Positions 32,969 through 43,698 of a stretch of 64,000 nt of DNA are shown piece by piece (within the stretch, counting starts at the first letter, position 1; the number at the start of each line of letters is the position of its first letter). Position numbers and translations under genes: made by a program. Source of the stretch: Phialophora verrucosa (lineage: Eukaryota; Ascomycota; Eurotiomycetes; Chaetothyriales; Herpotrichiellaceae); contig MSED01000004.1 in NCBI GenBank assembly GCA_002099365.1, positions 1,364,001-1,428,000 of the forward strand, read 5' to 3'. The notes under the pieces are model-generated. The model saw nothing but the letters and a program-made list of their open reading frames with translations, was not told the origin of the DNA and did no database searches.

Positions 32969-35900
32969 ATGAAGTTCGCGAAGTGCGTCGCCAAGTTTGA
33001 ACCGTAGTGCCAGCATGACCAGGAACTAACAAGAGCAGGGAACTAGAGGAGGACGCTGTTCCGGAGTGGAAAGTCAAGTACCTTGACTACAAGGCAAGCT
33101 TCTGACAAAGCTCTATGTGTGATCGCTACTGACAATCTGCAGCAAGGGAAGAAGAAAATCAAGGCTATTTCCAAAGCCCTAAAGAACCTCAATAAGACGC
33201 CAGGCATCGAACCAACTCCTGGAGCGCTGCATGCTTTCTCGCACCAAGGAACGCCCTTCACGCATTATGACTTCAACAATCCTCCACGGCCCCATAGTGC
33301 CAGGTCGACGAGATCACTACCCGAGATTGCAGAGGTTGCACCTGACGAAGATGAAGAGCCGGACAACAGACCTCCGCCGCATCGTCACGACACGAGCCGT
33401 ACCATGTTCGCCGAGAGTCCACCCATCTACATACCAGGCGCAGAAAACTCAAAGACAACACCCGAAAGAACGCCTCTCTACAGTGGGCAACCCGGGCGCC
33501 AGGTGAATTATGGGTCTATTGTTGGCACACCTCCAGAAGAGACACTGGGAATGATGGGACCACTCGAACTTCCGGATCCAGCATTGACACCCCTACGAAG
33601 TCGACCCGCAACCGAATTTGGGGCCATGCACGAATCCCAGGGCAACACTCCTCGACTCCCCCCTCCTGCCCAGGTACCCCCAACCTCGGACCCGTACCAT
33701 GTCGGTGAAACGAACCACCCTCCTCGCTCGAGAGGTAGCCTTGGTCGAAGTCTGGCAAAAGTTATGTTCAAGCAGCGGAAACCAAACAAGACCCAGTCAG
33801 TCTCGGTGCCGCATCTCTCCAGGGTCAACTCTATTTCCGCCACCGAAAGGTTTCGGAAGCTGTTTTCTCCTCGAGATCTCACCGAGTCGACCGTCAGTGA
33901 CATGCAATTGTCGGCATACAGGGATCTTGATGAGCGACAGGCAGAGTTCTTCACGTTTTTGGACAAGGAGTTGAAGAAAATCGAAGAGTTCTACAAGATG
34001 AAAGAGGACGAAGCGAGTGAGCGGCTCCAGGCTCTGAGGACGCAACTACACGAGATGAGAGATCGTCGCATAGCCGAGATACTGAGATCAAAACACGAGG
34101 CCAACGGGACACGACCACCTGATCTGGGCGAACTTAGAAATCCACTACCAGATGTGTTCGAAGAGAATATCAAATCCAATGGAAATGGTGGCTCTAATCT
34201 GCTCCCAAACCGGATTGAAGATCTCATCGGACGGCGTCCAACGATTGGCAAGACTAGTCAAGCCATGGCACAGATGAGTAGTCCTCCAGGGCCAAGGGCA
34301 CAGCAACGGATCAATGATGGGAAGAAGGACTACGTGCGGCGCGACAACGGCAAGGAAGTCAAGTACGCGTTTGCTAAACGAAGATTAAAGATCGCGTTGC
34401 AGGAATTCTACCGTGGGCTAGAACTGCTCAAATCTTATACTCTTCTCAACAGGACGGGATTCCGCAAGATCAACAAAAAGTACGACAAGGCCGTGCAGGC
34501 TCGCCCTCCCTTGAGGTACATGTCGGAGAAGGTCAACAATGCCTATTTCGTCACGAGCGATGTCATCGACCACCATCTCATGGCGGTCGAAGACTTGTAC
34601 GCGAGATACTTTGAGCGCGGCAACCACAAAATTGCTGTGAAGAAACTCCGATCGAAGGGTGGAGCTGGAGATTACTCGTCGGTGGCCTTCCGCAACGGAC
34701 TGTACCTGGCGTCTGGTGTCTGTTTTGGCGTAGCAGGCCTTGTTGACGCCAGCTTTCGACTGGAGGATCCGCGGCTGTCTGTACGAACAGGGTATCTACT
34801 GCAGCTGTATGCGGGCTACTTCCTCATCGTCCTCTTGTTCCTGATATTCGCCCTGGATTGCAGATTCTGGGCCAAAAACCACATCAACTACGTCTTCATC
34901 TTCGAGTACGACACCAGGCACGTCCTTGATTGGCGACAATTGGCCGAATTGCCTTGTTTCTTCACCTTCCTGAACGGCCTGTTCATCTATCTGAACTTTC
35001 GACAGAACGCCGATGATTGGTTCTATATTTATTGGCCATTGTTTCTCATCATCATCACCGTGGTCATCGTTTTCTTCCCACTGCCTTTTATATATCACTA
35101 TGCCAGGAAATGGTGGGCCGAGACCAATCTGAGACTTGCCTGTGCGCCATTCTATCCGGTTGAGTTCCGAGACTTCTACCTGGGAGACATGTACTGCTCA
35201 CAAACCTATGCTGTGGGTCAGATTGAACTCTTCTTCTGCCTCTACGTCAACGATTGGCAGAATCCTCCACAATGCAATTCCAGCCATTCACGCCTGTTTG
35301 GCTTTTTCGCCGCGCTGCCCGCTGTGTGGCGAGCCCTGCAATGTCTACGTCGATACTATGACTCGGGAAACTGGTTCCCGCATCTTGCCAATTGTCTCAA
35401 ATACTGTGGGAACATTGCGTATTACGCGACATTGTCGATATACCGGATTGACATGAACCACACGACGTGGGCTATCTTCGTCACGTTTGCTCTCGTCAAC
35501 GGCCTGTACTGCTCATTCTGGGATGTCTATCTCGACTGGAGCTTGGGCGACCTTTTTGTGGAGAAGTATCCGTTCCTGCGTGAACGGCTTGGCTATAAAC
35601 AAGTCTGGATGTACTATGCCGCCATCCCTGCAAATGTCTTGCTCCGACAACAATGGATCTTCTACGCCATCTTCACCAAGGATGTGCAACACTCGGCGCT
35701 CATGTCCTTCTTCGTCAGTTTAGCAGAGGTCCTTCGTCGAGGGATGTGGTCTCTCTTCCGAGTGGAAAACGAACATTGCAACAATGTGGGCAAGTTCCGT
35801 GCGTCAAGGGATATACCGTTACCATACGATATTCCGGACTCGAGGCAAGCGTCACCTATACAGCAACGCCCGACGTCCACTCCACTGCCTCTCGAGCAAG

Positions 35901-36277
35901 AACAAGAGCAACGTGTGGCAACCGGCGTGGATGTCGAAGCCCGTTCGCCAGACTCCTCCACGCGTCGACGCCGTCCACCAACCGCCCCACGAACTCCGGC
36001 GATGCGCGCACTCCAACGTGTCGGAACAATCATTGGCACGGCCCATGCCCAAGATTTCGAACGAAGAAGGAAGCCACCCGACGAGATTGGTGCAGTTCAA
36101 GGTGAGGATGACGTTCGAGACAATGCGGCCAGTAGTGACGAAGACGACGAAGCGGAGGAGAGTGGTGGGGAAGATGAATTTGCGGAACTGCAGCGACAGA
36201 GAGAGCAGGACACAGATCATGCTGAAGCCGCCGAGGCAGATCGGTTGGTTGGCCGGGCCACTGCGGGCGGGCGATAG
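32969..36277 (+). CDS. SYG1: SPX-EXS domain protein, XPR1/Syg1-like phosphate exporter
   Basis: Likely inositol-pyrophosphate-gated phosphate exporter or signalling protein. Exons 32969-32982 (14 bases), 33039-33093 and 33143-36277 join to 1067 residues. The splice gives MKFAKELEEDAVPEWKVKYLDYK followed by QGKKKIKAISKALKNLNK, the canonical first SPX helices. Intron 1 is GT-AG. Intron 2 begins GC (AAG|GCAAGC) and ends CAG, a GC-AG intron. The SPX domain is split by a long disordered insert (about residues 50-270) and resumes at LSAYRDLDERQAEFFTFLDKEL, with the basic phosphate-sensing helix TGFRKINKKYDKAV near residue 465. Several membrane helices and the EXS domain follow (NIAYYATLSIYRIDMN, LYCSFWDVYLDWSLGD, FYAIFTKDVQHSALMSFFVS). 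The C-terminal 150 residues are disordered and acidic. Confidence 0.95.
33094..33142 (+). other. GC-AG intron in the SYG1-like gene
   Basis: The exon ends TACAAG and the intron starts GCAAGC, matching the extended donor consensus usually found at GC donors. The intron ends TCTGCAG, with CTACTGACA as branch point. No GT donor nearby would keep the invariant SPX sequence YLDYKQGKKKIKA in frame. Confidence 0.85.
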
Positions 36278-37036
36278 AGTCAGCGTCGACGAGGAAGGAA
36301 GAGGACCAAGTGGCCAAAGAAGATGTGGGTTCCATTCAATTCAGAGGAGAGTCGTCAGGATCAAGACGAAAGTTCTGGATAAGTAGATACGTATGCGGTA
36401 GAGGAAACTACATTCAGTCTTCCCAACTTGGATTTGAAGTTGACGGCCAGTCAATTTAAGAGTATTGCTCTTCACTTTCGCAACGAGCCAGACCGGAGAC
36501 CTTATGTGGTTAATGACCGACAAACTCTGCAATGTGCATCGCCTTGACGTGCTATAAACATATATTTCGGCGAGAGACAGTATCCCATGGACGAGCTATG
36601 AATGAGTATATACTGCGCAGGATTAGGGTGTAGAAGAGCCAATACTCCCACGCCCAATCTCCCCTGGCTGGTGCGGGTGTGCGGTCTCTGCGGTGTTGGA
36701 ATTGACGTCATTTCGCTACCATCCACTGCCTTTTTTCATTTTCGGTACTCAATACTCATTCGAGTACGAGTAGAGGATATTACAACACACAGCGGACTGC
36801 AGCCCCAGCTTCATAGATAGATCCGTCACACTAAGCGGTCTAGGTCCCTCGCTCCCCTGGTTCCCCGCCCGAATCGGTGCGTCTCATACACTTACAGTAA
36901 ATCTCGCCCTAAGGGTCGCCGTCTTTCGATCTGGTGCTGACAAGAAAGAAGCACCGAATCGAACAGAACTGTACACGACACGGGGACTCGATCGAATTGT
37001 CAACCGGTGGATATCTCCTCTACCACCACTACCATC
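36278..37036. other. intergenic, promoter of YAR1-like gene
   Basis: About 760 bases between two plus-strand genes. A TATA-like tataaacatatattt is at about 36553. No other supported feature. Confidence 0.45.
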
Positions 37037-37741
37037 ATGCCCGCCCCCTCATCTACCATCCCACTCCACCCCGACGATCTAGACGACCTCATCTACTTCA
37101 CGCGCACGAATTCACTCGCCGACCTTACCGCCCTGGTGACAACCCTGAGCACCACCCACGCCTGCGCCCCTCGCACAATCCTCGCCTCCGCTATCGATGT
37201 CGACGCCGATGGCCTCGGCTCCCAGTCCAGCCTCTTACACTACGCGGCCGGGAATGGCCATCTCGAAACGATAAACTACCTACTTGACTTGCTCGTCGAC
37301 GGGCCAGCGCCAGCGCGGGATGAGACTCAGGCTTCAAAATCGAGTGACACGCCCACGTCGTCGACGCAGCCACACTGGCTGCTCAACCACAAAAACGTGA
37401 GCGGAAACACGGCCCTCCATTGGGCGGCCATGAATGGGCATTTGGACGTGGTGGTTGCGCTGGTGCGCGCGGGGGCGGACGCGCGCATCAGAAATGCGGC
37501 TGGGCGGGATTGTATTGTCGAGGCGGAGATGAGTGCGTCGAATGGGCGGAGTGAGGCGCAGGTGAGGGAGTGTGTGGTTTGGATGTTGAGGAACTGCGAG
37601 GGCGTGGAGGAGGGGGTGGGGGGTGGGGGAAAGGAGGAGGAAGAAGACAAATCTGGAGAAGAGGGTGAAAACGGAGATACAACGATGGATGGGAATCGTC
37701 AGGAGAATGCCAACGGGACGACGAAAGTGCAGGAGACATGA
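37037..37741 (+). CDS. YAR1: Yar1-like ankyrin-repeat protein
   Basis: A single exon encodes 234 residues. The ATG at 37037 (MPAPSSTIPLHPDDLDDLIYF) was chosen because the ORF upstream opens only with GTG. Two clear ankyrin repeats are visible: SSLLHYAAGNGHLETINYLLDL and GNTALHWAAMNGHLDVVVALVRAG with DARIRNAAGRDCIVEAE. They are preceded by a DDLDDLIYFTRTNSLADL helix pair typical of Yar1. A 30-residue Ser/Thr-rich insert lies between the repeats. The tail is very acidic (GGGGKEEEEDKSGEEGENGD). In yeast, Yar1 is the dedicated chaperone of ribosomal protein Rps3 during 40S assembly, and acidic tails suit such a role. Assignment rests on layout and size, so orthology is probable rather than certain. 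Confidence 0.75.
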   Translation: MPAPSSTIPLHPDDLDDLIYFTRTNSLADLTALVTTLSTTHACAPRTILASAIDVDADGLGSQSSLLHYAAGNGHLETINYLLDLLVDGPAPARDETQASKSSDTPTSSTQPHWLLNHKNVSGNTALHWAAMNGHLDVVVALVRAGADARIRNAAGRDCIVEAEMSASNGRSEAQVRECVVWMLRNCEGVEEGVGGGGKEEEEDKSGEEGENGDTTMDGNRQENANGTTKVQET

Positions 37742-38210
37742 ATGGCCGAGGGCAGTGCACTGCTTTCATACACATACCCCAGGCTTGCGAGATGGGAATG
37801 GCCTCTTGATCTCAATGGTGAGGGCAAATCTGATCCCTGATGGGTTGACAGATTCAAGAAGCTCAGTCAATCAACCTTTCAGATTGGTATCCTTTCGGCA
37901 ACCAGACGCCAGGGAACTCGCAATAATCGACAATGCTCGATTGTAACTGCGCTATACCCCAAGACACCATTTATGCACCCGATATGCGAAGATTCGTCTG
38001 TGTCTGGCTTCAATCGCAACAAGGTACCGCCCGGCCATGTCACCGGAAGACAACATCCTCAATCAACCTCTTACGAAAGGCACAAATAACGTCTTCGGAA
38101 CCGGCATCCTGAACCTCCCCGATCGGTTTTCACGCAGTCAACCTCTTACAAAGGCACAAATAACGTTATCGGAACCCACATCCTGAACCCCCCCCCCCCC
38201 CGATCGGCTT
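37742..38210. other. intergenic with tandem duplication next to the small secreted protein gene
   Basis: About 470 bases. The proximal part is the 3' flank of the YAR1-like gene. The distal part (38063-38210) is an imperfect tandem duplication described separately. Confidence 0.5.
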
Positions 38211-38218
38211 TCACGCAG
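38063..38218. repeat. imperfect tandem duplication (75 and 81 bp) with a 14-base C tract
   Basis: Copy 1 is 38063-38137 and copy 2 is 38138-38218. Both start tcaacctcttac and end ttcacgcag. They differ by a few substitutions and by the length of the C run (14 C at 38188-38201 in copy 2). Copy 2 includes the stop codon and last codons of the small secreted protein gene (stop at 38211-38213), so copy 1 carries a duplicate of its 3' end. Confidence 0.85.
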
Positions 38219-38581
38219 TCAACGGCAGACAATGGCAGTTCAATCCCTCCTTGCCTTCCAACGTACAATAGGCCGTGATGCAGGTTTCGTCGGTGTCAGG
38301 ATTCACTACACAGTGTTTGTCGACGCAAATGCCGGTGGTCAATCGCTTTTGCGCAAGGCCCATCTGTCAGCCAGATTTGTTCATTCCGCCAGAAGGTTCA
38401 AGTGTGGGAGTCTACGCCCGGGGTTGTAGCAGCAAAGATGGTCGTGGTCACATACCTTTACGAGCTTTTCCCCGTCTCTGAGTGGATGTGAGCATTTGCT
38501 ATCCGAGTCGGGCAGAGGGGTGGCCAGGACGGCGGGAAGGATCAGCGAAAAGCCTGCGAAGAGAAGGCTGGTGAAACGCAT
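38211..38581 (-). CDS. small secreted cysteine-rich protein (effector-like)
   Basis: Two exons, 38581-38456 and 38363-38211, join across a 92-base GT-AG intron to 92 residues. The N-terminus MRFTSLLFAGFSLILPAVLATPL is a strong signal peptide. The mature part is short with seven Cys: SKCSH in exon 1, then GICVDKHC, DETCITAYC and NCHC in exon 2. No known domain is recognised. Size, secretion signal and Cys content fit the loose class of small secreted proteins that includes fungal effectors, but also unrelated surface proteins. An odd number of Cys leaves one unpaired or a dimer possible. An upstream in-frame ATG at 38695 would add 38 residues and bury the signal peptide, so it was rejected. 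The exon boundary was chosen by consensus GTATGT and CTGACAG. Confidence 0.65.
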
Positions 38582-40427
38582 TTTTCTTTGGTGGGCGACA
38601 GGATCTGAGGTCGAGGAGGACGAGTCGATGAGTTCTTGTTTGATATCGAAGAACGGGCACTTGGAGTGGAGATGTCTGTCAAGGTCTACGGTCACTTGCT
38701 TGCCGGACGCGAAAGACGTGTTTGTTGAAGCCTTTGGATTGGGTTCGAGATGAAATCGAAAATGACAATCAACGCGCTCTTGGAAATGCCGAACACGAAG
38801 GCTTGCGCAATTCTCAAGCCTGACAGATCAGCTCGTCTTATATACTTACTTACCCTACTCACCTTTCTTCCTCTCCCGGCCCGTCCCGTTTTCAGACTCA
38901 GGCGTCTGGCCTCACACTTCTGCACTGTGTGTGAGAGCTGACGCTCACGAGGTCTGTGGCTGCCTTGCATACGAAACTCAGGCGGTACACTTGCATACCG
39001 CATATCGCATGCCCAATGATCTAATGATCCAATAACTTTGGAAGGGGTTTGACTCCGGGAGGAGTTTGTCTTTGAAAGGGTGTTCTCACCGTCAGCCAGC
39101 CCGTGGAGCGTTGAGGCTGAGCCCCCACTACCACAATTGCGCAAATCTCGTATTTCATCGCGCGCCCAGGTTCACGTGGGCTTTGGTCGTGTTCGTTTTT
39201 CGTGAGACACCGAGCAAGTCAGCCACCGAGCTGAACGAGTCGAGAGGGAACGCGGACGATAATACAACACATAGTCCAAGAACCTGGGCCAGAAGCTGAG
39301 ATCGCGAGCCACGTGTGAAGCGAGGATTGATTTGCACTTCGATCGAGTCGAGTGCGTGGCTATCTGCGGCTTTTTCTTTGGGTGCTCTCTCGGAAGCGGG
39401 TGTCTGGTTCGACGAGCGGAGCGGAGGAGTGGGTTGGGACTGATCGAAAGTGGAAAGTGTTCATGACAGGCGTTCCTAGATGGGAGGGATTAGCTCTCGA
39501 ACGTCCCGTGTGTACGAGCACAAAGAAAAGCTGGCATCGGCTTGCTGGACAATAGTCGTGGTTAGCGAGACTATGGCCCAGTCGATTCGACGGTGCGAGG
39601 GAAAAAGAGGGGAAGAAGGTCTAGAAGTCATGCTGCCTCCTCGTACAGTAAGGCGGGAGCCTCGTGTTCAAACTCCTTGTGCCCCGTGAGGCTTACCTGA
39701 GGTAAGCTTTCCCGGTCAGGTCCAGAAAGGGCTGGCCAAGCGAGCTGGCTTCTCGACACATTCGATGCGATAGGTACGTAGGACGGCAGAAACGGCAGAC
39801 CTGAGAGCATAATGCCTGAGCGGTCGACGGTCGAAAGCTTTGCTCGTACGTTAGTACTGTAGCGAGCGGCCTGACACCGACCTGGACATGCTGGATCGGA
39901 TCGGATAAGTCGGTCGACGAGTAGCAGGAGCATTTCCTGTCAAGCCGCGGGATCGATCGACAGACCGACAGACAGCCCGATTACTGTACGCTGATCACCC
40001 GCTGTGTGCGTACGAGTAGAACGGAGTGCATATACTGGCACCCTGGGTGCCTGGTAATGCTGTGTGATGTCTAATGTCTGATTTGCGGGGTGAAGACATA
40101 AGGCTGAGCTGACAGCCTGCCCTGGTGAAATTCCGAGCATTCTTGGTAATACTGAACTCGTTCATCTTGCCAGCTGAGAGCATGCTCATCCTCAAAGCTA
40201 ATACATACGCACCCCTCCCTAGCTTGATGAGCTCATCGTTCGTCGCAATGGTACTCGTAATTCCCTGACAAGTACCTAGGTTATTACATAGATTTACAAC
40301 TGTACTCGTACCTAAAGCTGCACGGCGAGGATGGTCCATCCATTTATCCATCCACCCACCCATGCGGTCAGATATTGACTTGACTGTATTGTGTGTGATG
40401 ATTGCTCGAGTCTTCCGTTCATGCTGA

Positions 40428-40457
40428 TAATGATCATGATCATGATCATGACCCTGG
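40428..40457. repeat. gatcat simple repeat
   Basis: A run of alternating gatcat units (ataatgatcatgatcatgatcatgaccc) lies between the small secreted protein gene and the P450 gene. Confidence 0.7.
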
Positions 40458-40619
40458 TCCCGTCCCTATGCTTACGTCCCTCTTTCGTCGTGGTGTACTC
40501 GTACGAACAGAAGGCAGTCGTAGATCCCCCGTCCAGGATTCGCCAAGTATTCCGGGGGCAGGCATGCACGGGGTTCAAGGCTCGTTCATTGCCGCCTCAC
40601 ATCACGTCAGCGGCATGGG

Positions 40620-40656
40620 ATCAGATCAGATCAGGATCAGGATCAGGATCAGAATC
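40620..40656. repeat. gatca/ggatca simple repeat
   Basis: A short run of gatca and ggatca units with small length variation, about 170 bases after the gatcat repeat. Confidence 0.7.
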
Positions 40657-40879
40657 GGACTGGATGAAATGAACATCCGGATGCGTGAGGGGGGAATCAG
40701 GGATCACGCGGGAAATACTCTCATCGGCTTCCCGGCGGGGGAGGAATAATCCACAAAATAATTACATACTTATAGCCATATCCGATTTTTGTGGGATTGG
40801 CTCCATTCTGGAGGAAGGAGATGAGATCGATGCCTTGGGCAGTACGAGTATGAGTGTTCCGTTGGCGAGCACGGAGTTG

Positions 40880-40990
40880 TTCTCGAGTCAAATCGCGAGT
40901 AGTTGCATGATGGTCGTTCTCGAGCCAAATCGCCAGTAGTTGCATGATGGTCGTTCTCGAGCCAAATCGCCAGTAGTTGCATGATGGTCA
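40880..40990. repeat. 37-bp tandem repeat, three copies
   Basis: Units at 40880-40916, 40917-40953 and 40954-40990, each starting ttctcgag and ending gcatgatggtc(g/a). Units 2 and 3 differ only at the last base; unit 1 has two further changes. The repeat is not in a gene I can support and sits about 220 bases downstream of the P450 stop codon. Confidence 0.9.
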
Positions 40991-41213
40991 AGAGAGTTCT
41001 GGCGTGCGGAAGCGATGCGATGCGATGGATCAAGACCATAAAGCTGTAGGTGCGGCCCCAAGTCAACCTGGGCGGGAGTCATTTGTCGGGAGATGGCCTG
41101 AGGCGAGCTCGACCAAGGACGGCTTGCAAGTTCAACATGATCGGACGCTACAATAGATTGGTTTTCAATTAAGCCTGCCTTCGTACACCTCTGATAGAAC
41201 AAAGGGGCTTTTT

Positions 41214-43025
41214 CTACCATGCCTCCCTTCTTTTCATCCAAACCCGGACATCCTTCCTCGGGTTGACTGCACCAGCACCGATAATGCGGCCTGGGTGCAC
41301 CCACCTCCCATCATTGTCGACAGGCTGCATATCCCACTGCATGACAATGGCGGCGGCGAAAAGCACGACTTCTCTCTCGGCGAATGTCTTGCCTTTACAC
41401 ATCTGCTTGCCGCCTCCCCAGACTTTCATCGTCTTGTACTCCACTCTGACTTCGGCTTCCGCGTCCGCCGCGGCGCCGTCGACGCGAGGACCATCCTTCT
41501 CGACGCTTTCCTGTGCGTGGCTTTCCTTGGCCCAGAATCGTCGGGGATCGAATCGCTCGGGATCGCGGAAATATTTCTCGTCGCTCTGATGTACCCCGTG
41601 TGGGATGCAGATCAGCTCCCCCTTCTTCAGCAGCCAACTCTGGGGCTCCTTCTTGCCTAGGATCCGCGCATCCTTCTCGTCCTCGTACACCACAAAGTCA
41701 TCCTCAACCATCTTGTATGACATACTCGCAGCTTCCAGACGCATGGTCTCGAAGAATGCCCCTTTCAGAAGGGGGCATTTACTCCAGAGACCGGCGATGT
41801 CGATGTCAAGTTTGGGTTGCTCCTTGATTGGGAGGCCAGTCGCGGCCGGTTGTTGGAATCGGACGTAAGGAGCGATCTCCCGCCGAATCTCCTGTAGCAG
41901 CGACGGATTGGAGAAGATATACCACACCATCCAGAAGATGACGGGGTTGGCATTGATGTTCATGGCCCACAGGACCGCGCCGTTGCCCGTGGCCCATCCT
42001 CTCGGCGAGGATCCTGCTGCTCGGAATTCTCTTGCACGGTCAACAATCACCGAAGAGACGTCGGACATGTCACTCCACCGGGCGCCGGGGTCTTGGCCGT
42101 CGAGGTACTTGAACAATGCCGCATGATGTTCCTCAATGGCGTGAACGATGCGTTCTCTCGCTCTTGCTGGGCCACCCATTCCAGGAAACCAACTCGGGGC
42201 GCCGGCCACGAAGAGGTTGAACTGCGTATCCATTTCCCATAGGTCTGGCATGATGTTCGGGTTATTCTCGACGAAGTCTTTGCCGAAGAGTACCGTGGTG
42301 GCAATGTCACCCACGAAATACCTTACCAGAGGGAAAAGACTGGCCTCGGCGACGACATCTCCACCGCCTTTCCCCTCGGACAGAATCACGACATTACCCT
42401 GCCGCTCCCAGATCGACTGGTCGACGGGACTCGCTGCGCCAGAGACCATGTTCCATGTCCTTTCCTGAACCATGTCGACAGTGCCCTTGATGGCCGTGGT
42501 GACGAAACTTTCGCGCAACATGCCGGACAGGACGCCGTGGATGTTGCCCCACAGGAGGGCAGGCTCGATGGCTTTGATCGCACCTCCGTCTCCCCAGAAG
42601 TTCTTCATGACATGATAGATGAAATCCTCCATGGTGATCGGGCTGCTCCGGTCAACCAAGATCTGTTTCGCCAGACTCGGAACCGTGACGACGTTGTGTT
42701 TGGAATTTGCCATCCAGAGGGCGTAGATGGAGCCGTTGGATCCGAGTGAGCGCGCGGCGGCTGTTAAGAAATCCGTTCCCCCGGCGGCGAAGTTGAACGC
42801 GTGGCCGATCCATGGGATCCAATACGGCAGGATAGGCACAGTCCGGGGACTGTTCCCCTGCGGCGCATTTGACGCCGCGGAGCGGTATTGGAGTCCAGTG
42901 ACGACGCGTGTGACAACGGCGGCGACGAAGAGGAGAACGATCACCGCTTGAACCGGATGGTGGAGGGCTCCTGTGACGGTGTGGTGGAGGAGGGAAGAGC
43001 TCCGCTCCTGCTGCGAGTTGTCCAT
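41214..43025 (-). CDS. cytochrome P450, CYP7/CYP8-like group
   Basis: One uninterrupted exon encodes 603 residues, long for a P450. An N-terminal membrane helix is present (AVIVLLFVAAVVTRVVTGL) with IPWIGHAFNF after the hinge. The K-helix gives ETMRLEAAS, then PERFDPRRFW, and the heme loop VWGGGKQMCKGKTFAERE keeps the Cys ligand with W in place of the usual F. The I-helix is AMNINANPVIFWMVWYIF, without the usual acid-Thr pair. That is the pattern of CYP7 sterol hydroxylases and CYP8 prostacyclin synthase-like enzymes, where Asn replaces it. A Glu/Ala-rich insert near residues 510-530 adds length. Sterol, oxylipin or other lipid substrates are plausible but inferred only. Confidence 0.9.
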   Translation of the reverse strand: MDNSQQERSSSLLHHTVTGALHHPVQAVIVLLFVAAVVTRVVTGLQYRSAASNAPQGNSPRTVPILPYWIPWIGHAFNFAAGGTDFLTAAARSLGSNGSIYALWMANSKHNVVTVPSLAKQILVDRSSPITMEDFIYHVMKNFWGDGGAIKAIEPALLWGNIHGVLSGMLRESFVTTAIKGTVDMVQERTWNMVSGAASPVDQSIWERQGNVVILSEGKGGGDVVAEASLFPLVRYFVGDIATTVLFGKDFVENNPNIMPDLWEMDTQFNLFVAGAPSWFPGMGGPARARERIVHAIEEHHAALFKYLDGQDPGARWSDMSDVSSVIVDRAREFRAAGSSPRGWATGNGAVLWAMNINANPVIFWMVWYIFSNPSLLQEIRREIAPYVRFQQPAATGLPIKEQPKLDIDIAGLWSKCPLLKGAFFETMRLEAASMSYKMVEDDFVVYEDEKDARILGKKEPQSWLLKKGELICIPHGVHQSDEKYFRDPERFDPRRFWAKESHAQESVEKDGPRVDGAAADAEAEVRVEYKTMKVWGGGKQMCKGKTFAEREVVLFAAAIVMQWDMQPVDNDGRWVHPGRIIGAGAVNPRKDVRVWMKRREAW

Positions 43026-43698
43026 GTGCGCGAGACGTGACCGGTGACAGCTTGCTCAAAACCAGGTCGAGATGATTGCTACGTGTATTCCGCACGGGAC
43101 AGATTGGTGCGCACTGCACCGTCGTTGAAGGTTGCCGATATATACTAGTCGCGAATTGTTGTTTCCAGAACGTCTAAGGGGATTAAGTTCTGACCGACTC
43201 CTCAAACCATCCGACCTCGTATGGCAATCCTTGACTCGTGTGCTTTACCCGTTGCGGACACTCGGTCGCTGTCAAGAGCGATCCTTCCTCTTGATATTGA
43301 GTTGTATGGGGAATGATATCTCTCTGCGGCTCACAAGGCGGAGGCGAATGGTCTTTGTTGGCCTCTGGATTTTCTTGGTGTGGGATGCCTTAAACTTGAT
43401 CAGACAATCACCGCGCCACATCGACTCTGGCGTGTGTTCGGCTCATGCAATCCCGGAGCTTAAAATGCTGCCGACATGAAATCGGAATCCAATTTGGAAA
43501 TTGGCTATGAATCCTGGTGTCCTTGTAGCATACAACACCGGAGCAGGGCATGGCGACCAATCGCCGCGACAGATTGCCTAGGCAAGCTACATAATAGTAC
43601 ATCTGGATAATGCTGCACCTGCATCGCGCTGTACCTACATATATCCTCCTCAATCCGATCTGGTCATGTCCAAACCAAGCAATATACCGGCGCTTTCA
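43026..43698. other. intergenic, P450 promoter and YME2 3' flank
   Basis: About 670 bases between two minus-strand genes. No supported feature. Confidence 0.5.

Larger units (their letters stand above)
38582..41213. other. long intergenic region with simple repeats
   Basis: About 2.6 kb without a supportable gene. It has short simple repeats at about 40428-40457 (gatcat units), 40620-40656 (ggatca/gatca units) and a threefold 37-bp tandem repeat at 40880-40990. Open frames reach about 150 codons but are Ser/Arg-rich and unlike known proteins. Confidence 0.5.

Noticed and set aside
38692..39144. 150-codon minus-strand frame upstream of the small secreted protein gene
   Set aside because: No domain, and it occupies the expected promoter of that gene.
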